Notes under the pieces: generated by a model
Told to the model about the DNA's origin: nothing
The model's database searches: none
What the model saw: the letters and a program-made list of their open reading frames with translations, nothing else
NCBI GenBank assembly: GCA_041600415.1
Contig: JBFIKF010000004.1
Location: 62,001-126,000, forward strand
Reading direction: 5' to 3'
Length of the DNA: 64,000 nt
Source: JBFJKD01 sp041600415
GTDB taxonomy: Bacteria; Pseudomonadota; Gammaproteobacteria; Pseudomonadales; Porticoccaceae
Shown: piece after piece, positions 43,448-52,157 of the stretch
Position numbering within the stretch: position 1 is the first letter of the stretch
Layout of the letters: every line of letters begins with the position of its first letter
Program-made: the position numbers and the translations under genes

Positions 43448-46400
43448 GTTTGGCCTGGTTGATTCTTGATAATTTCAAATATCGCCCGTGTTGCCTCGCG
43501 ATCCCGTCCTAAAAGCGGGAACAGCGCATTGAGGACTTGTTTCTCTCGTGTGTCGTCACCTTTCCAGCCTGCCGGTGCCTTTTCACGCATGGCGCGTTCA
43601 ATTTCGAGTACGAGATCGGCTTTTTCATCAGCATCGTCCGGGCAGTGAAAACTGCTTACCGGAATAGTGGCCAGGTTATTGAACAACACAACGGCTAAGG
43701 CGTGCCCATTCAACACGGAAGGGTATGCTCCTGATGCTGACTTGCCCGCCATCTGTTTAACCAACGCCTCAGCTTTGCGGAGAAACTCTTCATAGGATTC
43801 CGTGTCATCGCGCTTTTGCTTGATGAGGTCATCAAGCAGCTTCGACATTTCTTTGTAGAATCTAGGGTCGGTCAACTGATCGCGAATAATCGTCTTGCGA
43901 ACGTTGTTGATGATGCCCTCGGCAATAGCATTCTTTGAGAGTTTTCCTTTCTCGTTGAGCTTCTTCGCGATAGCGTCATGGATACCGGTCTCGATGATCA
44001 ACTCAACCAGCGAATAGTTGTCCACCGCTCCCAGAGGATCGGCAGGATCGGCCTGGATATAGGTATTGATGAGGTGGCGCATGTCCGCCTCATAGGGCTT
44101 GATGTCGAGTTCCTCACCGGAGTGCTTCTTGATCGCAGCGCGAATCTCGCTGAAGAATTCAACCTCACTGTTCAGCGAGGTGATCTCGGCAGCGGAGTAT
44201 CCGGCTTCGTCGAGATCCTGAGAAATGGCGGCGAAGGCCCGAACAAACGTGGCCACCGATTTGTAGAACGAAATACGCAGAGCCTCAGTGTCATTCAGCG
44301 CGTTTGGATCATTGGCGTCGCCACAGAAGTAATGTAGATATTGCTCTACCTCACGCGGCGCAGGAACCGGCTCACAGAGATATTTCAAGGCTTCGCGCGC
44401 AGCATCTAGCTTCGCTTTTCCCTCTTTCAACCAATCCTTGAGATGGATGTTGTTGCTCCCACCACTGCCTTCGTCAATGTCCAACTCGTCCGAGCTGTAA
44501 ACCGCAATGGCCTGCTGCACGTCCCCAAAAAGCTCCTTAAAATCGACGATATGTCCATAATCCTTATCGTCGCCATCAAGACGATTGGTGCGACAAATGG
44601 CCTGAAAGAGGTTGTGGTCGTGCAGTTCGTTATCGAGATAGATATATGAGCATGAGGGGGCGTCGAAACCAGTCAGCAGCTTGCTGACCACAATCAGCAA
44701 TTTGCAGTTGGCAGGCTCTTCAATAAAGCGCCGCTTGGTTTCATCCTCATACTGCTTGGTCGTCTGGCCGTTCTTCAATACATGCTGGGTGTAGGTGTCG
44801 AACTTGTAGCGCTCATCGCTGTTGGCGGGCTCTCTTGAGATCGCGTTGTGGTTCGGCTCGTAAGAGGTGATGATGCCGCAGTACTGGCCAAAAGAAGTGT
44901 TTTGAAACAGCCGGAAATAGTGGCAGGCGTCATAGATGGAAGCCGCCACCAGAATGGCCGTGCCACGATCATTGTTCAATCGTGGTTTGAGGCCGAAGTC
45001 TTCGATGATGTTGGCAATGATGCGTTGCTTGCGCTCGCCCGCGCTCATCAACTCTTCCATGGTTGCCCAGCGTTTGCGCAGCACCGCCTTCTGAAAGTTA
45101 TTCAGGTTTTTGGTTTTTTGCTCAAACCAGGCATCGATGGCTTTCTGTGAGGTCAGGCGCTGCGGCACATCACGGGCTTCGTACTTAAGGTCAAGAACTA
45201 CCTTGTCGGCTACGGCCTGATGGAATTTGTAGGTGTGAATGTAGGTACCGAACACCTCACGGGTGGTCTTTCTGTCTTTGCGCAGCAGTGGGGTGCCGGT
45301 AAAGCCGATGAAGATGGCGTCCTGCATCCACCGCTTCATCTGTTTGTTCATATCGCCACCCTGGGTCCGGTGGCATTCATCGACAAAGATGTAAAAACGC
45401 CCATGAATCGGCGGCGGGTCACTCTTGAGATCAAGATCGAACTTGTGAATCAACGCACAGAGCAGGCGCGGGGTGGTAGCGCCGAGCTTCTCGACAAACT
45501 GTGACCTTGAGGTAATGCGCGGCGACGGTGCCTCCTCGCCGATAACCCCGGCGTTGCGCATCACGCCCACAATCTGCTTGTCCAACTCGTCGCGGTCGGT
45601 GATGACCAGGATTCGCGCATCGGGATCGTGTTCCATCAACCATTTGGCGATCAGCACCATGAGGATGCTCTTGCCGCTGCCCTGGGTGTGCCAGATGACG
45701 CCACCCTCGCGCTGCCGGACCCTTTCCTGGGCGGCTTTTACCCCAAAATACTGATGGGGCCTGGGTACCTTCTTCTGGCCCGCATCGTAAATGATGAAGT
45801 TGCGGATCAGATCCAGCAGTCGCTCTTTGCCGCACATCTGAGCCAGGGGCTTGTCGAGCAAGGTGCCGGGCTCCATTGCGCTGCCGCCTTCCTCATCTTT
45901 CCACTGAACGAAGAACTGCTCGGGGGTGCCGGTGGTGCCGTAACGCAGCCCCTGGGAATCGCTGCCCGCAAAGACGAGCTGCACCGTGCTGAAGAAGCCG
46001 ATGTTGAAGATTTCTTCCTGATTAGTGATCAACTGGCGAACGCCATCGGCCACTTCCACCGAGCTACGTTTGAGTTCAATCACGCCGATGGCGATACCGT
46101 TGATATACAAAACCAGATCGGGACGTCGTTCATAGCCGCCCTTCAGGGTGACTTCCTCGGCCAGAGCAAAATCATTTTCCTCTGGATGCTCCCAGTCGAT
46201 CAGGTGCACATCCTCGTGCGGCTGCCCCGGTGCCAGCAGCACCTTCACCGGGTAGCGCAACAGGTTGTAGGTGCGCATGTTGGCCTGGTAGAGGGTGACG
46301 CCAGTGGTATCGGCGGCGGTTTCCAACTTCTGCAGGGCGGCGGAGATGTGCGCTGCCGAATATCCGCGCTTCTTGAGGTTTGCCCTGAGATATTCCGCTT

Positions 46401-46536
46401 CTATGGGTCGATTGTTGTCCCGTTTGCTCCAATCGCCCAGATAGTGATATCCCAGACAATCCGGTCGAGATGTGTCGGTAAACAGGGCAACCACGCGATT
46501 CTGGGTCAGCCGCTCGGGGCGAGGTTTTTCAGGCAT
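43444..46536 (-). CDS. hsdR: type I restriction enzyme R subunit
   Basis: A 1030-residue HsdR, the translocating and cutting subunit of a type I system. The nuclease domain at about 130-160 contains RPDLVLYINGIAIGVIELKRSS (Asp, ExK). The SF2 motor has HTQGSGKSILMVLIAKWLM (about 275), FVDECHRTQGG (DECH) and IGFTGTPLL. The C-terminal helical part binds the methyltransferase. It starts 8 bases inside the end of hsdS, in one operon with hsdS and hsdM. Confidence 0.95.
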   Translation of the reverse strand: MPEKPRPERLTQNRVVALFTDTSRPDCLGYHYLGDWSKRDNNRPIEAEYLRANLKKRGYSAAHISAALQKLETAADTTGVTLYQANMRTYNLLRYPVKVLLAPGQPHEDVHLIDWEHPEENDFALAEEVTLKGGYERRPDLVLYINGIAIGVIELKRSSVEVADGVRQLITNQEEIFNIGFFSTVQLVFAGSDSQGLRYGTTGTPEQFFVQWKDEEGGSAMEPGTLLDKPLAQMCGKERLLDLIRNFIIYDAGQKKVPRPHQYFGVKAAQERVRQREGGVIWHTQGSGKSILMVLIAKWLMEHDPDARILVITDRDELDKQIVGVMRNAGVIGEEAPSPRITSRSQFVEKLGATTPRLLCALIHKFDLDLKSDPPPIHGRFYIFVDECHRTQGGDMNKQMKRWMQDAIFIGFTGTPLLRKDRKTTREVFGTYIHTYKFHQAVADKVVLDLKYEARDVPQRLTSQKAIDAWFEQKTKNLNNFQKAVLRKRWATMEELMSAGERKQRIIANIIEDFGLKPRLNNDRGTAILVAASIYDACHYFRLFQNTSFGQYCGIITSYEPNHNAISREPANSDERYKFDTYTQHVLKNGQTTKQYEDETKRRFIEEPANCKLLIVVSKLLTGFDAPSCSYIYLDNELHDHNLFQAICRTNRLDGDDKDYGHIVDFKELFGDVQQAIAVYSSDELDIDEGSGGSNNIHLKDWLKEGKAKLDAAREALKYLCEPVPAPREVEQYLHYFCGDANDPNALNDTEALRISFYKSVATFVRAFAAISQDLDEAGYSAAEITSLNSEVEFFSEIRAAIKKHSGEELDIKPYEADMRHLINTYIQADPADPLGAVDNYSLVELIIETGIHDAIAKKLNEKGKLSKNAIAEGIINNVRKTIIRDQLTDPRFYKEMSKLLDDLIKQKRDDTESYEEFLRKAEALVKQMAGKSASGAYPSVLNGHALAVVLFNNLATIPVSSFHCPDDADEKADLVLEIERAMREKAPAGWKGDDTREKQVLNALFPLLGRDREATRAIFEIIKNQPGQT

Positions 46537-47803
46537 TGGACCCTCCTGGCGTCACGAGACGGGTCTTGCCGGTCAGCAATTCCTGCATCATCGCTTGTTT
46601 GATGTTTTTGGTTTTGTTGCGGCGCTGTTCAACGGCAGCTATTTCGGCGTCCATGTCGGAGAGGACCGTGGCGATGGCGGTTTGTTCTTCTAATATAGGT
46701 AAATCAATAAATACTTTTTGGACATGCGAGGGCCCAAAGTTCAACTGTGCTGATCCTGTGGCACTTCCACCAATTTGCTGTTTAAACTGACTTGATCGCA
46801 AGAATTGAAGCAAGAATTGATTGTGTAATTTAGCCGAGAGGACCTTGAAGCGCATCGTGCTTGTATTCATACAGATTGGGAGATGAGCTTCCTCAATGAC
46901 CGAGACCTTTTGCTCGAACTTTTCTATTGTTACACCTGAGCATGCAATAACGATATCTCCCGCATCAGCAAGGAAGTGCGAATACCACCCATATGCTTCC
47001 TTTTCAGATATAAACCTATTGGTCTTATCAAGATCAATCCGCCCATCTTCAATATTAGTTCCATTGAAGAGCTTGACCCCTGAATTTGTAAATTGATAGT
47101 TGCGCACGCCGGGGCCTTCTTGAAACCAACAAACGTCAGAGAGAGCCCTCACCTCCCACTCCCCCTCAAATCCCGGCAGGCGAGTCTTGCCGGTGAGGAG
47201 TTGCTGCATGGCGGCCTGTTTGAGGTCACGCTTCTTGGCGGTCAGCCGGTCGAGGCCATCCAGTAGGGCATCTACATCGCTCAAGGCGGTAGCGATGGCG
47301 TCGATCTCATCGTCGGTCGGAGGAACAGGTATCTGGAACGACTTGAGGCTCTTGTTGGTGATCTGGTTAATGGTCGCGCCCAGGTGTTCGTCGATCTGGC
47401 GCTTCATGATGTGCGACCGGAATAGATAGTTGACGTATCGGCCGTGGTCGCTCCGAAATACGGCCATGAATGCACCAAAAGCCATTCCTATTGTGCGCTC
47501 ATCCAGAAGTGCCGTCTTGCCGATCAGGATGCGGCTGCCATTCCGTACGCAGATCAGGACGTCATCGGGTTGCACCATGATCCGTTCTGGAATCTCCATA
47601 TCGACAAAGACATTGTCCTCGAACGCAAGCGCGTCGTTCTGGATGTTTGAGGAGCGCAGGACAAGGGTACCGTACGACCGCACATCCGATGGCGCATAGG
47701 TCAGGCCATTAACGACCAACCCTACCTCTTCGAGCTTTGCGGTTGTCCAATCGCTTGGAAGAGGACCAAGATCGGTTTCCTTGTATCCCGGCTTCAGTTC
47801 CAT
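46529..47803 (-). CDS. hsdS: type I restriction specificity subunit
   Basis: A 424-residue HsdS with two target-recognition domains. Each is followed by a coiled conserved region that ends LLTGKTRL, at about 205-212 and 410-417. The first domain ends with LKQAAMQQLLTGKTRLPGFEGEW, the second with KQAMMQELLTGKTRL. The second recognition domain (roughly 46690-47110) is visibly more AT-rich than the genes around it. The gene overlaps hsdM by 10 bases and hsdR by 8. It determines the bipartite DNA site recognised by the enzyme. Confidence 0.95.
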   Translation of the reverse strand: MELKPGYKETDLGPLPSDWTTAKLEEVGLVVNGLTYAPSDVRSYGTLVLRSSNIQNDALAFEDNVFVDMEIPERIMVQPDDVLICVRNGSRILIGKTALLDERTIGMAFGAFMAVFRSDHGRYVNYLFRSHIMKRQIDEHLGATINQITNKSLKSFQIPVPPTDDEIDAIATALSDVDALLDGLDRLTAKKRDLKQAAMQQLLTGKTRLPGFEGEWEVRALSDVCWFQEGPGVRNYQFTNSGVKLFNGTNIEDGRIDLDKTNRFISEKEAYGWYSHFLADAGDIVIACSGVTIEKFEQKVSVIEEAHLPICMNTSTMRFKVLSAKLHNQFLLQFLRSSQFKQQIGGSATGSAQLNFGPSHVQKVFIDLPILEEQTAIATVLSDMDAEIAAVEQRRNKTKNIKQAMMQELLTGKTRLVTPGGSNA

Positions 47804-50532
47804 ACCGCCCCCATTCGCTTGAGGTGTTCATCGACGCGGGCTGACAAGTCCGTCACTTCGTCTATCAATTTCGGAAGCGGCGTGTTGTAGCGTTCGGCAA
47901 GCTGACGAATGCGGGTGGTGAGTGTCTGCGAGACGCGAACCAGCTCACCCTGCACGGCAATGGCTATCGTGGCCAGCCATTTGTCATCCACGACCAGGGT
48001 CTTGATTTCGTCCACGCTGAGCTGCGGGTATTTGTCATAGGCGAGCTTGTCCAGCGCGGCATCCGCTTCCTTGACCTTGCTCTTGAGTGCGCTTTGCTCG
48101 TCGAGCAGGCTCAGGTAGCGAACCGTGGCATGCAGATCAACAAGGTTCTCCGGCAGAGGGTCGGCCTTGATTCGCTTCTGGTATTGCTTCTCGACCTTGG
48201 CGAGAAGCTCAGACGCTTCTTTGGTTGCAGCCTTCTGGGCTTTGTCCGCTTCGAGATAACTCGTAAGTGTCGCGCTCTCCTTCGGATCGCTGGTCGCGGC
48301 CAGTCGATCCTTGACAGCCTTGAGGGTCAGATTGCCCTTGTTGTTCTTCAACACAGAAATAAAGTGGTGATCAGTGAGAACGCGGATCTGCGCAGCGTGT
48401 TCCTCGGCCTGATCCATGAGGGTGCTGTAAGCGCGACTTGCGGCTTTGTCTTCCTCATTCCACACAGCGACGAGCGCCTGGGTGTAAGCCTCCAGGGCGT
48501 CGCCCTTGGTGGAGACATCTTTCAATGCACCTTCTTCACCGCCGTGCTCTTCGGCTGACTCGATGAGGCTGGCGCTAACAGCATCCAGTTCATTTTGAAG
48601 GGCATCCAGCTCGGCCTGCTCTTTGGCGAAATAGCGAGCGATGATATAGGGTTTGGGGATCAGGTCGCACGCCCATCCTTTGTCTTTCATCTCGCCCTTT
48701 TTCTTGCCTGCTTTCACCTCTTCCAGGACCCGGTGGGTCTTAGCCACCCATCCATCTGCCGCGATCAGGTAGCAATCGTCCTGCATGGCTTCAGCCCAAT
48801 AATCCATGAGGTGCTGGTAGATGTCATAGGCATCAAGCAGCGGGGCATTACGGAAATTTGTCAGCAAGTCCTCGGCAATGGTGTCAATCAGCGCTTTGGG
48901 GTGTTCATCTTTATTAAAGCCTTTCAGGGTTGGTGTATTGGTGATGCGCCACTGATCAAAGATTTTCGTTACGGTCGCCTTGAAGGCTGTAAATTCGTTG
49001 TGACTTAGAATGGCCGACTTCACGGTGGCAATGGGCGACTTCAGCCTGGAATAACCGGGGCGGCCAACGCTTTCGAATAGTTCATCCCGAACGCCGGGGA
49101 TCACCTTCCAATAGGCCTCCAGTGCATTGATATCCCAGTCGGGAATCCCCCCGCGCAGATGGCCGTCGATGTCCTGAATATCCTCCGGTTCGGTGCTGTC
49201 GATGTAGCGCGGCAGATTAAGGTTGTAGTCGTTCTTGGGATCAGCGATCTCGTCGAAGTGCACCATGCGGGCATAGCGGGTGGTGTCGGTCTGCTTGGTA
49301 AAGATATCGACAATCTTATGGATGTCCTGCTCGCGCAAACGGTTCTTGTTGCCGTCCTTGATGAAGCCTTTAGAGGCGTCGATCATGAATACGCCCTTGC
49401 GAGCCGGGGCATTTTCCTTGTCGAGTACCAGGATACAGGCGGGGATGCCGGTGCCGTAAAACAGGTTGGCAGGCAGCCCGATGATCCCTTTCAGATATCC
49501 AGAGCGAACAAGCCGCTTACGGATGACTGCCTCGGCGTTGCCACGAAACAGCACGCCGTGCGGCAGGATGCAGGCCGCTTTGCCAGCGCTTTTCATCGAG
49601 CGAATGATGTGCAGCAGGTAGGCATAGTCGCCCTGTTTCGCGGGCGGCTCGCCCCATTCAAAGCGCTGGTATGGATCAGTCGCGGGCGTGAGCCCGGTGC
49701 TCCAGGTCTTGTCCGAAAACGGTGGATTGGCGACGACGAAGTCGTAGGTCCGCAAGCTCTCGCCATCCTTGAACTTGGGAGAGGCGAGCGTGTTGCCATT
49801 GAGGATGTTGGCCGTCGGGAAGTCATGAAGAATCATGTTCATGCGGGCAAGACCGGCGGTAGTTACGTCTTTTTCCTGCCCCTCGAGGGTGATGTGTTTG
49901 CCTGCCTCGGCGGCCACCTTCAAGAGCAACGATCCCGATCCACAGGTCGGGTCATAAGCCGTGGTGGACGCAACGGCATTCTGCGGTGAAATGCCGATGA
50001 CCTTCGCGATAATGCGACTGACCTCGGAAGGCGTATAGAATTGACCTTTGCTTTTGCCGCTTTCAGAAGCAAAATGCCGCATCAGGTATTCGTAGGCATC
50101 GCCCAGAATATCGTCGTGGTCAGCGCGGTTTTTTGAGAAATCCAGCTCAGGTTTCTGGAAGATGCTCACCAGGTTGGTGAGTCTATCCACCATTGCCTTG
50201 CCCTCACCGAGTTTGTTCGGATCGTTAAAGTCGGGGAAGTCGCTGCGGGCCAGGCGGGAATTGTTGTCGATCAGCGGCTGAATAATCTGGGTGTTGATCT
50301 TGTCTCCGATATCGCTCTTGCCCTTGAGCTTGACCATGTCCTTGAAGCTGGCCCCTGCCGGTATGGTGACCGGCGGCGCAAAATCATCGGTATCGGCGTA
50401 TTTGTCGGAGATGTACTTAATGAACAGCATGAACAGGACATAGTCCTTGTACTGGCTGGCATCCATTCCGCCACGCAATTCGTCGCAACTCGCCCAAAGC
50501 GATGAGTAAAGCTCAGATTTCTTGATCGCCAT
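47794..50532 (-). CDS. hsdM: type I restriction modification methyltransferase subunit
   Basis: A 912-residue N6-adenine methyltransferase, longer than usual (about 500-800). The SAM motif is DPTCGSGSLLLKVA (about 193-206), the catalytic NPPFSDKTW is at about 265. The N-terminal helical domain has YKDYVLFMLFIKYISDKY. The C-terminal 350 residues are helical and contain charged repeats, which may be an extra coiled-coil region fused to the usual methylase. It is preceded by a small HTH gene 27 bases upstream and begins the hsdM-hsdS-hsdR operon. Confidence 0.94.
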   Translation of the reverse strand: MAIKKSELYSSLWASCDELRGGMDASQYKDYVLFMLFIKYISDKYADTDDFAPPVTIPAGASFKDMVKLKGKSDIGDKINTQIIQPLIDNNSRLARSDFPDFNDPNKLGEGKAMVDRLTNLVSIFQKPELDFSKNRADHDDILGDAYEYLMRHFASESGKSKGQFYTPSEVSRIIAKVIGISPQNAVASTTAYDPTCGSGSLLLKVAAEAGKHITLEGQEKDVTTAGLARMNMILHDFPTANILNGNTLASPKFKDGESLRTYDFVVANPPFSDKTWSTGLTPATDPYQRFEWGEPPAKQGDYAYLLHIIRSMKSAGKAACILPHGVLFRGNAEAVIRKRLVRSGYLKGIIGLPANLFYGTGIPACILVLDKENAPARKGVFMIDASKGFIKDGNKNRLREQDIHKIVDIFTKQTDTTRYARMVHFDEIADPKNDYNLNLPRYIDSTEPEDIQDIDGHLRGGIPDWDINALEAYWKVIPGVRDELFESVGRPGYSRLKSPIATVKSAILSHNEFTAFKATVTKIFDQWRITNTPTLKGFNKDEHPKALIDTIAEDLLTNFRNAPLLDAYDIYQHLMDYWAEAMQDDCYLIAADGWVAKTHRVLEEVKAGKKKGEMKDKGWACDLIPKPYIIARYFAKEQAELDALQNELDAVSASLIESAEEHGGEEGALKDVSTKGDALEAYTQALVAVWNEEDKAASRAYSTLMDQAEEHAAQIRVLTDHHFISVLKNNKGNLTLKAVKDRLAATSDPKESATLTSYLEADKAQKAATKEASELLAKVEKQYQKRIKADPLPENLVDLHATVRYLSLLDEQSALKSKVKEADAALDKLAYDKYPQLSVDEIKTLVVDDKWLATIAIAVQGELVRVSQTLTTRIRQLAERYNTPLPKLIDEVTDLSARVDEHLKRMGAVWN

Positions 50533-50559
50533 CTATATCAATTTCCATTTTCAATGTGT

Positions 50560-50760
50560 TTATTCGTTTTCATCGCTGCTTCGAGGGGAGCTCGCGCCAC
50601 CAGCCTTGACCCACTCGTCCACTTCATCTTTCTTAAACTTCCATGGGCGGCCCATGCGGTGGGCGGGCATACCATGCTTGTCAATCCACTTGTAGACGGT
50701 GTCATTACTGACGCCGAGGTATTTGCATATCTCGGTGATTGAAAGCCAGCGGTCTTCCAT
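50560..50760 (-). CDS. small helix-turn-helix (excisionase-family) protein
   Basis: A protein of about 66 residues with a MerR/excisionase-type HTH: MEDRWLSITEICKYLGVSND, TVYKWIDKHGMPAHRMGRPWKF and KKDEVDEWVK. Such proteins bind DNA as repressors or recombination directionality factors. It is the first gene upstream of hsdM and probably regulates the restriction operon, in which controlled expression during establishment in a new host matters. ATG 50760 is chosen over another three codons upstream; both have weak ribosome sites. Confidence 0.82.
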   Translation of the reverse strand: MEDRWLSITEICKYLGVSNDTVYKWIDKHGMPAHRMGRPWKFKKDEVDEWVKAGGASSPRSSDENE

Positions 50761-51024
50761 CTCAACCATTCCTCAGATTCCTCGTGAACGATGAGTTAAA
50801 ACGTCATAGGTCTGCGAACTGCCGACGCTGGAAAAAAACCAGCCTCCGGCGTCTGAACCAAATCACTGAAAATTATGCGGTTTAGCGCCTCATGTCAACC
50901 GATTATTGCCGATTTGACCCGATCATTGTCTAAATGAGACGAGTTTATAGGCTAGCAGTTTCTCAATAAACTCACCCTACCCCCAGTCACGCCCTCATCT
51001 CGCTGGTTTGCCAAAATCCTTAGT

Positions 51025-51042
51025 GTGTAGTATATAGTACAC
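51025..51042. promoter_or_regulatory. palindromic operator directly before the Xre-type regulator start
   Basis: GTGTAGTATATAGTACAC is a palindrome with one mismatch pair and ends at the base before the ATG at 51043. A TATA-rich -10 lies inside it, and TTGCCA at 51008-51013 can serve as -35. If so, the transcript begins at or near the start codon (leaderless), and the palindrome is probably the autoregulatory site. Confidence 0.55.
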
Positions 51043-51393
51043 ATGACATTCGGAGAATACATCCGTGAACATCGCGAGACCCTGAAGTCAGAGGATCGGC
51101 GATTCTCTGTCCGGCAGGTCGCTCAGCGAATCGGTGTGGAACCCGCCTACCTCAGCAAGATAGAACGCGGGGATGTGGCGCCACCGTCCGAGGCAAAAAT
51201 TCGGGCATTGGCCGAGGAACTTGGCGAAGACCCGGATGTGCTGCTGGCAATGGCTGGGAAGGTATCGACGGATTTGCAGGAGATCATCCGTAAGCGTCCG
51301 CAACTGTTCGCGGATCTGATCCGCCAGCTCAAATCCGCACCGGATCACGCTCTGTTGCGTATTGCCCGGGATGTCCGTGATGGCGACTGGTAA
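51043..51393 (+). CDS. Xre-family transcriptional regulator
   Basis: A 116-residue protein with a typical lambda-repressor-type HTH: MTFGEYIREHRETLKSEDRRFSVRQVAQRIGVEPAYLSKIERGD, where FSVRQVAQRIGVEPAYLSKIE is the HTH itself (split by 20). A short C-terminal helical part may dimerise. It is divergent from the restriction operon, has no ribosome site upstream, and its ATG abuts a palindromic sequence. It likely regulates itself and perhaps neighbouring element genes. Confidence 0.87.
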   Translation: MTFGEYIREHRETLKSEDRRFSVRQVAQRIGVEPAYLSKIERGDVAPPSEAKIRALAEELGEDPDVLLAMAGKVSTDLQEIIRKRPQLFADLIRQLKSAPDHALLRIARDVRDGDW

Positions 51394-51410
51394 CCTGTGG
51401 AGGAAGAACA

Positions 51411-52117
51411 ATGATCGAACTAATGAACTACCAATTGACCTTCCGGTTTCCGGAGGTCCACAAGAAAGCGGCGTGTAGCATCGACTTCCAGCGCACCCTG
51501 CGTATCCCGGATGACAACCGGGAATACCCCCTCCCCCCCCGGCCTGGGGCGGTTCCCGGTAGAGCACGTGGATGACTTCGCAGACAAGTTGCCTGATACC
51601 TGGCGGACTCCAGATCGTCGTCTACCCCATGAAACATGACGTGTACGTCGAACATTTTGAGCGCGCCGTGGAAGCAGACATGGACTACCTTGAAATGCCA
51701 ATGTTCAGTCGCACGGTATGCGAATCGGCTGCCCCGGATATGGGTCTGGCACCAGGCGGCTTGATGCGGCAGGAGATTTATGAGGACGAGTACGGCATTG
51801 ATGCCTGGGATCAGGACAACGGTTTCCGGTGCTTCATCCATCTGGCCAACAGTGAGCAATACCAGATGATTACCGAGCATCAACCACCACATAAACCTGC
51901 GACTGCCAAGGATTACACAGAAGCCGGCCTGCCCTGGTTTGACTATTATGATGACAGCAAGGCACTTGCCGGTTCGGACACATTAGGCAAGCTGACCAGT
52001 GTCGCTGCCAAGGTGATTGAGAAAGGCAAAGGACTGCTGCCGGACAACGAACCGGTTCAACCCAAGATCGTGAAGGTGGTTAGTAAAGGGAATGTTGTTC
52101 GGGATGGGGAGTTCTAA
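51411..52117 (+). pseudogene. decayed ICE-associated gene with frameshift and internal deletion
   Basis: The reading frame from ATG 51411 (MIELMNYQLTFRFPEVHKKA) encodes the start of a protein I associate with this ICE type. A run of eight C at 51533-51540 (seven would keep the frame) shifts it; a stop follows shortly. In the next frame the sequence GLGRFPVEHVDDFADKLPDTW continues the same protein. After about 51600 a third frame gives GGLQIVVYPMKHDVY and the rest to 52117 (KGNVVRDGEF). A central part of the protein is missing, so a deletion joined distant segments. The 546-base frame from 51572 may still be translated as a fragment. Confidence 0.6.
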
Positions 52118-52157
52118 ATAAATAACCAACCAACGCTTTATAAATTAGAATCTTTCT

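Noticed and set aside
50828..50864. Inverted repeat GACGC...GGCGTC with inner CTGG-A7-CCAG near the restriction operon promoter
   Set aside because: Could be a terminator or attenuator, but it has no T-run and its strand assignment is unclear.
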